From: a virus
IMG/VR virus record: IMGVR_UViG_3300044675_007199
Location: 1 to 33,786 of that record
Length of the DNA stretch: 33,786 nucleotides
Reading direction: 5' to 3' (one strand)
Part shown: positions 5,970 through 11,252 of the stretch, in pieces
How positions within the stretch are numbered: position 1 is the stretch's first letter
How the letters are laid out: the number at the start of each line of letters is the position of its first letter
The notes under the pieces: model-generated
Seen by the model: the letters and a program-made list of their open reading frames with translations, nothing else
Databases searched by the model: none
What the model was told of the DNA's origin: nothing
Translations under genes and position numbers: made by a program

Positions 5970-6208
5970 ACGAGCCGCTCTGGTGCCGCTGTGAAGGTGG
6001 CGGGCTTATGGGGCTGCGGCTGGTTGGTAGTTGTAGACATAACTACCCGCGACGATAAGGACGAGCGGTGAGGGTGAATAACCAACACCTACGCCGTTCG
6101 CAAGAGGTAGCCGAGAGGTGGAGCCTCTCTCCGCAAGGGGATAAGCGTCAGAGGCAGCGAAATGCCGATGAGGGTCTGGTTGGTGTGGTGCCATCCAGAC
6201 CCTCATCA
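5970..6208 (+). ncRNA. Putative structured non-coding RNA 2 (about 240 nt)
   Basis: A promoter at 5935-5963 and a terminator at 6167-6212 enclose a region with no credible gene; the only short frame is a 16-codon ORF from an ATG at 6008. Possible helices include GGTAGTT with AACTACC around GTAGACAT, GAGAGG with CCTCTC around TGGAG, GGCA with TGCC around GCGAAA, and TTGGT with ACCAA spanning the first of these. The sequence is not a tRNA (no T-loop consensus) and shares no obvious primary sequence with ncRNA 1 beyond the promoter. Function unknown. The 5' end is inferred. Confidence 0.62.
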
Positions 6209-6212
6209 TTTT
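6167..6212 (+). terminator. Terminator of ncRNA 2
   Basis: A perfect 13-bp stem GATGAGGGTCTGG with its complement, a 15-nt loop, then ATTTT. Confidence 0.88.
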
Positions 6213-6250
6213 GTTCAGTCCCAAGTGGCCGCGGCCACTTGGGATAGAAC
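6213..6250 (+). repeat. 38-nt covarying hairpin, copy 10
   Basis: GTTC...GAAC with stem TCCCAAGTGGC and its full complement around CGCG; it is nearly identical to copy 9 except at the outer inner-stem pair (C/A there, T-A here). Confidence 0.9.
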
Positions 6251-6253
6251 CAC

Positions 6254-6283
6254 TTGACAGGCTCCGAACTTATCGCGTAAGAT
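6254..6283 (+). promoter_or_regulatory. Sigma-70-type promoter P10
   Basis: TTGACA at 6254-6259, 18 nt, TAAGAT at 6278-6283. The leader hairpin is GTCGGG, loop GCTT, CCCGAC at 6290-6305. Confidence 0.87.
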
Positions 6284-6327
6284 TCAGTGGTCGGGGCTTC
6301 CCGACGAGAGGCAAAGGAGGCAAGGAA

Positions 6328-6735
6328 ATGGGCAAGGCAATCAAGTTCGGAGTTGGAAAGTTTGAGACTGCTACGCCAGTCCCCGCGCTGTTCAACTGGG
6401 TTGAGGTCGTGGACTTCAACGATGACGGCAACACGCTCACCGAACTCTACCGCGTTGGCGGTTGGGACATGACGGAGGTTGCGGTTTCTGGCAAGTATGG
6501 AGCAACGAGCGTTGTGCTTTGGTGCGATGAGGAAGGGCTTTACAATGAGCCTGTCATTCGCAATCAGGCTGCCACTTCACTCCGCAACGAAATCATGGGC
6601 GGAGTATTTGACGGAATCTACGGCAACTGCGTACTCACCGCAGAGGACGAGGACGGCAAGACGCTTGCGTTCAGCGATGAGCAGGTTGCGGAAATCAAGA
6701 CGCTGCTAGAACTGGGGAACTATCCAGTCAAGTAA
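6328..6735 (+). CDS. Hypothetical protein (135 aa)
   Basis: The ATG at 6328 follows AAAGGAGG; upstream in-frame starts lie in the promoter and are rejected. The product is acidic with an alternating pattern suggestive of beta structure (TPVPALFNWVEVVDFNDDGNTLTELYRVGGWDM) and a helical end (SDEQVAEIKTLLELG). No family is recognised. It is the sole gene of the P10 cassette, with its own terminator at 6760. Confidence 0.8.
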   Translation: MGKAIKFGVGKFETATPVPALFNWVEVVDFNDDGNTLTELYRVGGWDMTEVAVSGKYGATSVVLWCDEEGLYNEPVIRNQAATSLRNEIMGGVFDGIYGNCVLTAEDEDGKTLAFSDEQVAEIKTLLELGNYPVK

Positions 6736-6759
6736 TCGCGAGCAGGTCGCGCAACAAAG

Positions 6760-6785
6760 AGACGGGGAAGGTTCCCCGTCTTTTT
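6760..6785 (+). terminator. Intrinsic terminator
   Basis: A 10-bp stem AGACGGGGAA with TTCCCCGTCT, then TTTT. Confidence 0.9.
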
Positions 6786-6789
6786 GTTT

Positions 6790-6827
6790 GTTCAGCTCCA
6801 ATCTGCCGCGGCAGATTGGACTAGAAC
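6790..6827 (+). repeat. 38-nt covarying hairpin, copy 11
   Basis: GTTC...GAAC with stem TCCAATCTGC and its complement around CGCG. Confidence 0.9.
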
Positions 6828-6830
6828 CCC

Positions 6831-6860
6831 TTGACGAATCTGAATCGGTGTGCCTACAAT
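6831..6860 (+). promoter_or_regulatory. Sigma-70-type promoter P11
   Basis: TTGACG at 6831-6836, 18 nt, TACAAT at 6855-6860. The leader hairpin is AGCCC, loop ACTT, GGGCT at 6867-6880. Confidence 0.88.
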
Positions 6861-6904
6861 GGGCATAGCCCACTTGGGCTGGCTGTGAATAAGGAGGCGA
6901 TACA

Positions 6905-7108
6905 ATGTGCGACTGGTGTGGCGAGGCAATCGCTCCTGATGCTGATAGGTGGATGGACGATCACGCTGGACTTTACTATCACGACTACTGCGGCACCGAA
7001 CTCCGCGAGGAGTTGCGCAACGAAGCCGCCGCGCTTCTTGGCGATCGCGATGCCTACGCGTATGAAGATGATTGGGACGGCTCACAGGCTCTCTGGGATC
7101 GCCGCTAA
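6905..7108 (+). CDS. Small acidic zinc-finger-like protein (67 aa)
   Basis: The product begins MCDWCGEAIAPDADRWMDD and carries YYHDYCGTELREEL, giving a CxxC followed by H and C about 20 residues later, like half of a treble-clef or LIM-type finger. The remainder is strongly acidic with aromatic residues (YAYEDDWDGSQALWDRR). This charge pattern is compatible with a DNA-mimic or a partner of a basic protein, which is inference only. The start ATG follows AAGGAGG. It is the last plus-strand gene before the arms converge. Confidence 0.8.
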   Translation: MCDWCGEAIAPDADRWMDDHAGLYYHDYCGTELREELRNEAAALLGDRDAYAYEDDWDGSQALWDRR

Positions 7109-7120
7109 CTAGCGGCAACA

Positions 7121-7159
7121 AGCAGCCCCTCGCAAACAGCGGCGGGGGGCTGCTTTTTT
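7121..7159 (+). terminator. Terminator closing the left arm
   Basis: AGCAGCCCC pairs with GGGGCTGCT, then TTTTTT. It ends the last plus-strand cassette. Confidence 0.9.
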
Positions 7160-7197
7160 GTTCGCCCATTACGGGCCGCGGCCCGTAATGTTGGAAC
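7160..7197 (+). repeat. 38-nt covarying hairpin, copy 12 (no plus promoter)
   Basis: GTTC...GAAC with a diverged stem (CATTACGGGC and its complement) around CGCG. It is the only copy without a TTGAC promoter to its right. It sits where plus- and minus-strand transcription meet and takes the place of the hairpin that borders AT islands in the second arm. Confidence 0.88.
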
Positions 7198-7248
7198 TTA
7201 TATGTTACCCCGCTTATATTATTTATGTTACTTATATATCTCTTGTGT

Positions 7249-7288
7249 GTTACATATAGAACAGCAGCACAGGGTGCCGCGATGTAAC
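7249..7288 (-). repeat. 40-nt palindromic element, copy 0
   Basis: GTTACAT (7249-7255) and ATGTAAC (7282-7288) flank a core GCAGCAC/GTGCCGC hairpin. It lies next to an AT-rich stretch (7198-7248) and the terminator of the first minus-strand unit. Confidence 0.82.
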
Positions 7289-7290
7289 TT

Positions 7291-7326
7291 CCCCCCGCCC
7301 ACCGCGCCTTCGCGGTGAACGGGGGG
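7291..7326 (-). terminator. Hairpin terminating the 7335-8042 unit
   Basis: CCCCCCG and CACCGCG arms pair across CCTT with CGCGGTG and GGGGGG. The minus-strand T-run is poor (AAGTT), so it may work together with the neighbouring 40-nt element. Confidence 0.65.
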
Positions 7327-7334
7327 AGTGTGCG

Positions 7335-7637
7335 CTACGCCTTCGCTTGCGCCTTCTCAACCTGCTTGATTGCGCTCGCGAGTTTCGCTTGGAGTTCGCG
7401 AGTGTTGCGCTCATAGTAGGCGAAGGTCTGGCTCGCTGTTGCGAGAGCGTTCTCCGCAGCAGCGACAACCTTCTTGCTCGGATTGAGTGCGAGAGCGAGT
7501 TCCACGAGATTCGCTCGCTCAAACTCCACAACATCAGCAGCAATCGCTCGCTGCTCAACGCTGCGCGCGAGGAGTTTGTTGATGACTCCAACGCTCTCTG
7601 TTGCTGTGCGCTTTGTTTGCTTTGCCTTCGTGCTCAT
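7335..7637 (-). CDS. Coiled-coil hypothetical protein (100 aa)
   Basis: The ATG at 7637 follows AGGAGG. The product starts with a basic stretch (MSTKAKQTKRTATES) and then is almost entirely helical, with heptad-like Leu/Ala spacing from about residue 35 (FERANLVELALAL) to the end (RELQAKLASAIKQVEKAQAKA). A dimeric coiled coil is likely. No family is recognised. It is the second gene after the promoter near 8120; a 10-bp hairpin separates it from the first. Confidence 0.78.
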   Translation of the reverse strand: MSTKAKQTKRTATESVGVINKLLARSVEQRAIAADVVEFERANLVELALALNPSKKVVAAAENALATASQTFAYYERNTRELQAKLASAIKQVEKAQAKA

Positions 7638-7658
7638 TGTGAACCTCCTAATGCTTGT

Positions 7659-7685
7659 GGTGCGAGCGTCGCATTCGCTCGCACC
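7659..7685 (-). other. Intercistronic hairpin
   Basis: GGTGCGAGCG pairs with CGCTCGCACC around a 7-nt loop, just upstream of the next ribosome binding site. A near-identical copy lies at 8638-8666 and a diverged one at 10146-10174. Confidence 0.8.
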
Positions 7686-7691
7686 TTTGAC

Positions 7692-8042
7692 TCAACGAGC
7701 AGCGCAATCGCGCTGCTCTTGGATTGTGAAGGTCATGCGATTTGATTGCTTGCCGCAATCGTCGCACTCCCAGAGTCCCAACCGCGCGATTGTGCTGGAC
7801 TCAACGAAATCGTTTTCGCTGATGAACGCAGCAATCTCCTCAACCCAATCGTGTGGTGAGTCAATCGCATCAACCGCGTGGTCTGCGCTGTCCAGAGTTC
7901 TCGCGAACTCCATCACGAACTCGTTGAGCAACTCAACGCGGTCAATGCGCGACCGCAGCGACTCACAGGGAGTTGCGACAAACTGCCACGAGTGTCGCTC
8001 GTCCCTCGCTGCTGCTATTGCTTTATCTTTGAGCACTCCCAT
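7692..8042 (-). CDS. Hypothetical protein with C-terminal CxxC, paralog of 9027-9395 (116 aa)
   Basis: The ATG at 8042 follows AGGAGG. The protein has SWQFVATPCESLRSRIDRVELLNEF, a middle with AVDAIDSPHDWVEEIAAFI, and ends LGLWECDDCGKQSN...QRDCAAR. The gene at 9027-9395 has the same framework (RWRFVET, AVDVVEKPHHFAEQ, FGFWECKDCPEQTN, RRDCAAG), so the two are paralogs. The W-E-C-x-D-C box is probably a metal knuckle. Function unknown. It is the first gene of its unit, read from the promoter at 8107-8135. Confidence 0.82.
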   Translation of the reverse strand: MGVLKDKAIAAARDERHSWQFVATPCESLRSRIDRVELLNEFVMEFARTLDSADHAVDAIDSPHDWVEEIAAFISENDFVESSTIARLGLWECDDCGKQSNRMTFTIQEQRDCAAR

Positions 8043-8106
8043 AACTTCCTCCTATTGTTTGCGCCTCACCAACAGCGGTGCGGCTGCCCCAATCATCGCG
8101 GGTTGT

Positions 8107-8135
8107 ATTATTGAGATGTTTAGAGGGGTGTTGTA
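8107..8135 (-). promoter_or_regulatory. Minus-arm promoter m1
   Basis: On the minus strand TACAAC (8130-8135), 17 nt, AATAAT (8107-8112). The -35 differs from TTGACA and touches the GGCTCC/GGAGCC hairpin. Confidence 0.7.
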
Positions 8136-8160
8136 GGCTCCGGAGGAGCCGCCATGGAAC
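8136..8160 (-). repeat. Minus-arm covarying hairpin m1
   Basis: GGCTCC/GGAGCC (8136-8150) with a 3-nt loop, plus conserved flank reading GTTC on the minus strand at 8157-8160. Confidence 0.82.
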
Positions 8161-8202
8161 TTATTTATTACTTATATTTATTTACTTATATATTGCAAGT
8201 GA

Positions 8203-8242
8203 GTTAGATATAGAACAGCAGCACGGGGTGCCGCGGTATAAC
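8203..8242 (-). repeat. 40-nt palindromic element, copy 1
   Basis: GTTAGAT...GTATAAC ends around the GCAGCAC/GTGCCGC core. An AT-rich island (8161-8202) separates it from the m1 hairpin. Confidence 0.8.
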
Positions 8243-8251
8243 TTGGAGAAG

Positions 8252-8302
8252 GACAAAAAGAAAGCCGCCGCCGCCGCTCCGCGATGGAGCGACGACGACG
8301 GC
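8252..8302 (-). terminator. Terminator of the 8323-9395 unit
   Basis: A 17-bp stem (8264-8280 with 8286-8302) and a minus-strand TTTCTTTTTG tail. Three pairs are G-U in the minus transcript but A/C in the other strand, so the structure fits minus-strand RNA. Confidence 0.9.
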
Positions 8303-8322
8303 GTTGAGTTCTGAACTTCCCC

Positions 8323-8616
8323 TTAGCGCGGAACCTTCATAAGGTCGTCCCAATACTTGAACATCTTTTCGGCAACGACGCGTTCACCGCAGTGTCCACA
8401 CTTCGGCACATCATCGTAGGTTTCACGAATGTCCATTTCTGCAACAACATCGCGTGCGTTCAATGCGCGAATGCCCTCACCGAATGCAACTGCAAGCGCT
8501 GAATGAAATCCGACTTCTGCGCAATCAGCGCAAACAAACGCATCGCCAACATCAAACGCAACAGCGCGTTCACCAGTTTCTTGACCCTTTGCAACCAGTA
8601 CAATTTCAACAAACAC
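8323..8616 (-). CDS. Zinc-binding hypothetical protein (97 aa)
   Basis: Starts at a GTG (8616) after AGAAGGAG. The product has CADC at about residue 29 and CGHC at about residue 73, two CxxC knuckles as in a zinc ribbon. The region between is Ala/Val-rich and helical (HSALAVAFGEGIRALNARD). No family is recognised. Third and last gene of the unit read from the promoter near 9475; an 11-bp hairpin precedes its ribosome binding site. Confidence 0.78.
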   Translation of the reverse strand: MFVEIVLVAKGQETGERAVAFDVGDAFVCADCAEVGFHSALAVAFGEGIRALNARDVVAEMDIRETYDDVPKCGHCGERVVAEKMFKYWDDLMKVPR

Positions 8617-8637
8617 AATCTTCTCCTTCTATGGTTG

Positions 8638-8666
8638 TGGTGCGAGCGTCGCATTCGCTCGCACCA
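8638..8666 (-). other. Intercistronic hairpin
   Basis: TGGTGCGAGCG pairs with CGCTCGCACCA (11 bp), the same sequence as the hairpin at 7659-7685. Confidence 0.8.
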
Positions 8667-8696
8667 CATCACTGCTAACTTGCTGAATTGCAAGTA

Positions 8697-8963
8697 TCAA
8701 CTTCTCGCGTCGCGAAACTTTTCCGCGATGTCTGCAAGTGCCTCTTGCTCTTCATAATTCAAGTGGCACTCCTTGCAGATGAACTTGTCGCTTCCGTCAG
8801 CGTGCGAATAGAAAGTTGACCAGACACCGTTGATGTCTTCCCACTGGTCGTTCACTTTCACATCAGTTTCTTTGCAGTCCTCGCAACCCTTGTTGCAATC
8901 GTCGCAAAGCGCTGAGTCGCTAATCCATTTCAACTCTTGTTTGCACTTCTTGCACTTGAACAT
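8697..8963 (-). CDS. Cys-rich multi-zinc protein (88 aa)
   Basis: The ATG at 8963 follows GGAGGAGAA; a longer frame reaching 9023 runs through the upstream hairpin and lacks a site. The product begins MFKCKKCKQELKW and has CDDC, CEDC and CKEC, giving four CxxC knuckles, enough for two zinc ribbons. The C-terminus is helical (NYEEQEALADIAEKF). It may bind nucleic acid or protein; family not recognised. Middle gene of a three-gene unit. Confidence 0.82.
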   Translation of the reverse strand: MFKCKKCKQELKWISDSALCDDCNKGCEDCKETDVKVNDQWEDINGVWSTFYSHADGSDKFICKECHLNYEEQEALADIAEKFRDARS

Positions 8964-8985
8964 TTGCAATTCTCCTCCAAACTTG

Positions 8986-9022
8986 TGGTGCGGTGTGAGC
9001 GCAACGCACCCACACCGCACCA
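8986..9022 (-). other. Intercistronic hairpin
   Basis: A 12-bp stem TGGTGCGGTGTG with its complement around a 13-nt loop, between the first and second genes of the unit. Confidence 0.8.
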
Positions 9023-9026
9023 TTGA

Positions 9027-9395
9027 TTACGCTCCCGCAGCGCAGTCGCGACGACTAAGCGCATCGTCGTTCAGCGCGTTGGTTTGCTCTGGGCAATCCT
9101 TGCACTCCCAGAATCCGAAAGCGCTTGCGACGGCGCTTTCGTTTGCGAGTTCAGGATTCTCCACAAGATGCAGCGCGTGCTGCTCTGCGAAGTGGTGCGG
9201 TTTCTCAACCACATCAACCGCATCGCCACCCATACGCGCCCACTCACGCGCCACACTGTAAGTCAGTGCGGTGAACTGACTGTAATCAGCGAAGCGCTTG
9301 ATTGTCTCAACAAAGCGCCAACGATGATGCTCACCGTGAAGTGCACGGTCAATGTCGTGCATCTCCTTGATAAGCGATTCCTTTACACTTGCCAT
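9027..9395 (-). CDS. Hypothetical protein with C-terminal CxxC, paralog of 7692-8042 (122 aa)
   Basis: The ATG at 9395 follows GGGAGG; the longer frame from 9446 is not supported. It shares with the 7692-8042 product the order W-x-F-V-x-T, a central acidic helix, W-E-C-x-D-C-x-x-Q-T-N and a terminal RDCAA. Similarity is restricted to these anchors, so the duplication is old or the two were acquired separately. First gene of the unit read from the promoter at 9461-9489. Confidence 0.82.
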   Translation of the reverse strand: MASVKESLIKEMHDIDRALHGEHHRWRFVETIKRFADYSQFTALTYSVAREWARMGGDAVDVVEKPHHFAEQHALHLVENPELANESAVASAFGFWECKDCPEQTNALNDDALSRRDCAAGA

Positions 9396-9460
9396 TACTG
9401 AACCTCCCGTACTTGCGCTGCACCAACAGCGGTGCCGCTGCACCAATCATCTTTGCTTCT

Positions 9461-9489
9461 ATTATTGAGACTTTTAGAGGGAGGTCGTA
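9461..9489 (-). promoter_or_regulatory. Minus-arm promoter m2
   Basis: TACGAC (9484-9489), 17 nt, AATAAT (9461-9466) on the minus strand. A leader hairpin based on CAGCGG/CCGCTG follows near 9428-9442. Confidence 0.7.
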
Positions 9490-9514
9490 GGCCCCGGAGG
9501 GGCCGCCATAGAAC
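9490..9514 (-). repeat. Minus-arm covarying hairpin m2
   Basis: GGCCCC/GGGGCC (9490-9504) plus the conserved GTTC flank. Confidence 0.82.
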
Positions 9515-9556
9515 GCTGTTATTACTTATATTATGTTACTTATATATCCCTTGTGA

Positions 9557-9596
9557 GTTAGACATCTAACAGCAGCACGGGGTGCCGCGGTCTAAC
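9557..9596 (-). repeat. 40-nt palindromic element, copy 2
   Basis: Perfect outer arms GTTAGAC (9557-9563) and GTCTAAC (9590-9596) around the GCAGCAC/GTGCCGC core. The AT island lies at 9515-9556. Confidence 0.83.
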
Positions 9597-9608
9597 TTCG
9601 CGCGAAGC

Positions 9609-9660
9609 ACAAAAAAATGGTGCCGCCGCGACTCCCGCGTTCGGGAGCCGCGACGACACC
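9609..9660 (-). terminator. Terminator of the 9681-10432 unit
   Basis: A 19-nt stem (9619-9637 with 9642-9660) closed by CGTT, with a minus-strand run of seven T. Stem wobbles are again G-U on the minus strand. Confidence 0.9.
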
Positions 9661-9680
9661 GTAAAGAACGATCGACTACA

Positions 9681-10121
9681 TCACCACGCTTCAGCGCCGT
9701 CGAGATCCGCGATCTCTTTGATGTAGTCCAGGTACGACTCGATGTAAGAGCGCACGTCGTCAATGCTGTTGGATCTCAACGCACCACCGATCCACTCGCT
9801 CTCGTCGATCAGACCATTGAAGAGGTAGTCGCCGCGACCATAGAGTCGATCAAGAACCGACTCAACAAACGCGTTTCGCTTCTCTTCTGTCTCGATCTTC
9901 GTCATCGCTTCGTGGCAGTCGTCCGCGCTGAAGTGATGCTCACCATCACCGCTGACGCCGTTTGCCCACACGTCAATGATACCTTTAATGCCGAGCATGT
10001 CGCTGACGAGTCGTGGAAGAAACGCAACACCGATCGACGCTCGGAAGTACGCTTTCTCTCCGACATCACCAAAGTCGCTCTTCTTTGTAAGAACCTTGCG
10101 CGAGTAAATGTCGTATCCCAT
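9681..10121 (-). CDS. Hypothetical protein (146 aa)
   Basis: The ATG at 10121 follows AGGAGG. The product begins MGYDIYSRKVLTKKSDFGDVGEKAYFRASI and has HHFSADDCHEAMTKI and YLFNGLIDESEW. It looks like a soluble alpha/beta protein with several aromatic and acidic patches. Family not recognised. Second gene after promoter m3, preceded by a hairpin at 10146-10174 and followed by a strong terminator. Confidence 0.78.
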   Translation of the reverse strand: MGYDIYSRKVLTKKSDFGDVGEKAYFRASIGVAFLPRLVSDMLGIKGIIDVWANGVSGDGEHHFSADDCHEAMTKIETEEKRNAFVESVLDRLYGRGDYLFNGLIDESEWIGGALRSNSIDDVRSYIESYLDYIKEIADLDGAEAW

Positions 10122-10145
10122 TGTTGAATCCTCCTAATGGTGGTG

Positions 10146-10174
10146 AGGTGCGAGCGTCGCATGCGCCCGCACCT
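10146..10174 (-). other. Intercistronic hairpin
   Basis: AGGTGCGAGCG and CGCCCGCACCT pair with one mismatch around a short loop; a diverged relative of the hairpins at 7659 and 8638. Confidence 0.72.
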
Positions 10175-10192
10175 CGTTTGATTCTCTAACGA

Positions 10193-10432
10193 CTAGACAA
10201 GATCAACGTCGTTGCCAGCGGCATCAACGAAGTTGAAGTTCTTCTTCTCTTCGTCGCTTGCCTCTTCAACATTGTCGACCAGCGCGTCAGCGGCGTCGGT
10301 GAGGACTTCGCCCTCATTGACGTCGTTTGATGCGAGATCGAGCGCGATCTCTTTCGCCTCGTCAGCGGTTTCAGCGGCGATGAAGATCTCACCCTCCACC
10401 ACTTTGCTGACTAGTACCTTGAACCCTTTCAC
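10193..10432 (-). CDS. Small highly acidic protein (79 aa)
   Basis: A GTG start at 10432 follows AGGAGG. The product opens with a beta-like segment (FKVLVSKVVEGEIFIAAETADEAKEIALDLAS) and continues into an acidic stretch (ADALVDNVEEASDEEKKNF). The net charge is strongly negative. The beta-strand/helix opening with ETADEAKEIA resembles small DpnD/PcfM-type proteins, but I cannot confirm it. A DNA-mimic role is a speculation that charge alone cannot support. First gene of unit m3. Confidence 0.75.
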   Translation of the reverse strand: MKGFKVLVSKVVEGEIFIAAETADEAKEIALDLASNDVNEGEVLTDAADALVDNVEEASDEEKKNFNFVDAAGNDVDLV

Positions 10433-10538
10433 TTGCTACCTCCTACTTTCTTTCGGTGTCGCATACACCGATCCAGCACCATTGCTATCTGGCGGGTCGC
10501 GCCACAGCAGCGCGTCCGCCCTAATCATCGCTGCTCTT

Positions 10539-10567
10539 ATTATTGGGATGTTTAGAGGAGGGTTGTA
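10539..10567 (-). promoter_or_regulatory. Minus-arm promoter m3
   Basis: TACAAC (10562-10567), 17 nt, AATAAT (10539-10544) on the minus strand. Confidence 0.7.
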
Positions 10568-10592
10568 GGCACCGGAGGTGCCGCCATAGAAC
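10568..10592 (-). repeat. Minus-arm covarying hairpin m3
   Basis: GGCACC/GGTGCC (10568-10582) plus the GTTC flank. Confidence 0.82.
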
Positions 10593-10626
10593 TTACTTAT
10601 TATTGTTACTTATATATTGCTTGTGT

Positions 10627-10666
10627 GTTACACATCTAACAGCAGCCCAGGGGGCCGCGGTACAAC
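10627..10666 (-). repeat. 40-nt palindromic element, copy 3
   Basis: The core is GCAGCCC/GGGCCGC instead of GCAGCAC/GTGCCGC, a compensated change. Outer arms GTTACAC and GTACAAC pair at 5 of 7 positions. Confidence 0.78.
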
Positions 10667-10678
10667 TTGAAGAAGGGC

Positions 10679-10721
10679 AAAAAGAACCCCCGCACCGCTC
10701 GGCCATCCGAGCGATGCGGGG
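10679..10721 (-). terminator. Terminator of the 10729-11094 gene
   Basis: CCCCGCACCGCTCGG pairs with CCGAGCGATGCGGGG (10688-10721) with one mismatch; minus-strand TTCTTTTTG follows. Related in sequence to the terminators at 11935 and 12897. Confidence 0.9.
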
Positions 10722-10728
10722 TGTTGCG

Positions 10729-11094
10729 CTATGCGATTGCGATGTCTGCTGCGTTCGCGAAATCCCTGATGGCGCGTTGACGATTCTCGCGCCCTAGCGC
10801 AATCGCGTCACGCTTCGTGCGCACGATTGCCGTAGGGTCAACGTGAATCCATTCGCCATCAATCCACGCGCCAGCGTAACGCGTGCCGTGCGCCGCTGCT
10901 GCCGTTAGCATTGCGCGCCGCACGTCGGATTCCGTTGCCGTTGCAACGGGTAGCATTGTGAATGTCTGCTGCGTTGCGCCAACGGCGTATCCGCGGCGTG
11001 GATTCGTTGCGCGCATTGTCGGTACGCGCACCGTGATGCCACCATTCGCGAGAATAGCGGCGAGAATGCTAATGCGCTTGATTGATTCTGCCAT
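10729..11094 (-). CDS. Hypothetical phage protein with DP...ALGRENRQ ending (121 aa)
   Basis: The ATG at 11094 follows GAGGAGG. The product has GYAVGATQQTFTMLPV, then GTRYAGAWIDGEWIHVDPTAIV and RDAIALGRENRQRAIRDF. The order of a GxW strand, VDP and a terminal helix with ALGRxNxQxAIxD is one I associate with small proteins of actinobacterial phages, function unknown; that association is from memory. Single gene of unit m4. Confidence 0.8.
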   Translation of the reverse strand: MAESIKRISILAAILANGGITVRVPTMRATNPRRGYAVGATQQTFTMLPVATATESDVRRAMLTAAAAHGTRYAGAWIDGEWIHVDPTAIVRTKRDAIALGRENRQRAIRDFANAADIAIA

Positions 11095-11158
11095 TGCGTT
11101 TCCCTCCTCACTAATGCGACGCCACAGCAGCGCCGCTGCTCACATCATCGGTGAATCT

Positions 11159-11187
11159 ATTAGCGGGGTTTTTATAGGGGGGCCGTA
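11159..11187 (-). promoter_or_regulatory. Minus-arm promoter m4
   Basis: TACGGC (11182-11187), 17 nt, GCTAAT (11159-11164), followed by A. It is the weakest -10 of the set. Confidence 0.6.
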
Positions 11188-11212
11188 GACGCCGGAGGCG
11201 TCCCAATAGAAC
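11188..11212 (-). repeat. Minus-arm covarying hairpin m4
   Basis: GACGCC/GGCGTC (11188-11202): three of six pairs differ from m2 and all remain complementary. Confidence 0.82.
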
Positions 11213-11252
11213 TTACTTATTATTTATATTTATATTCATATTGCTTATAGGG

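Noticed and set aside
3078-6208. tRNA, tmRNA or known riboswitch in the ORF-less cassettes
   Set aside because: No acceptor/T-arm pattern, no CCA-type end and no riboswitch core recognised; no suitable downstream gene in the same transcript.
688-7197. The 38-nt hairpins as integron attC or CRISPR-like repeats
   Set aside because: attC sites have RYYYAAC on the left and GTTRRRY on the right; here GTT lies outside left and AAC outside right, and there is no integrase. Spacing of the copies (several hundred nt with genes between) does not fit CRISPR.
688-7197. 38-nt hairpins as ordinary intrinsic terminators
   Set aside because: None has a T-run after it and half are preceded by a separate strong terminator. 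An accessory termination role cannot be excluded.
7474-8136. Plus-strand frame of 220 codons opposite the first minus unit
   Set aside because: It is a shadow of the two minus genes, crosses their spacer hairpin and has no start signal.
9557-9596. GTTAGAC...GTCTAAC ends as folded recombination sites
   Set aside because: They resemble GTTRRRY/RYYYAAC but in inside-out order, and no recombinase gene is in the window.
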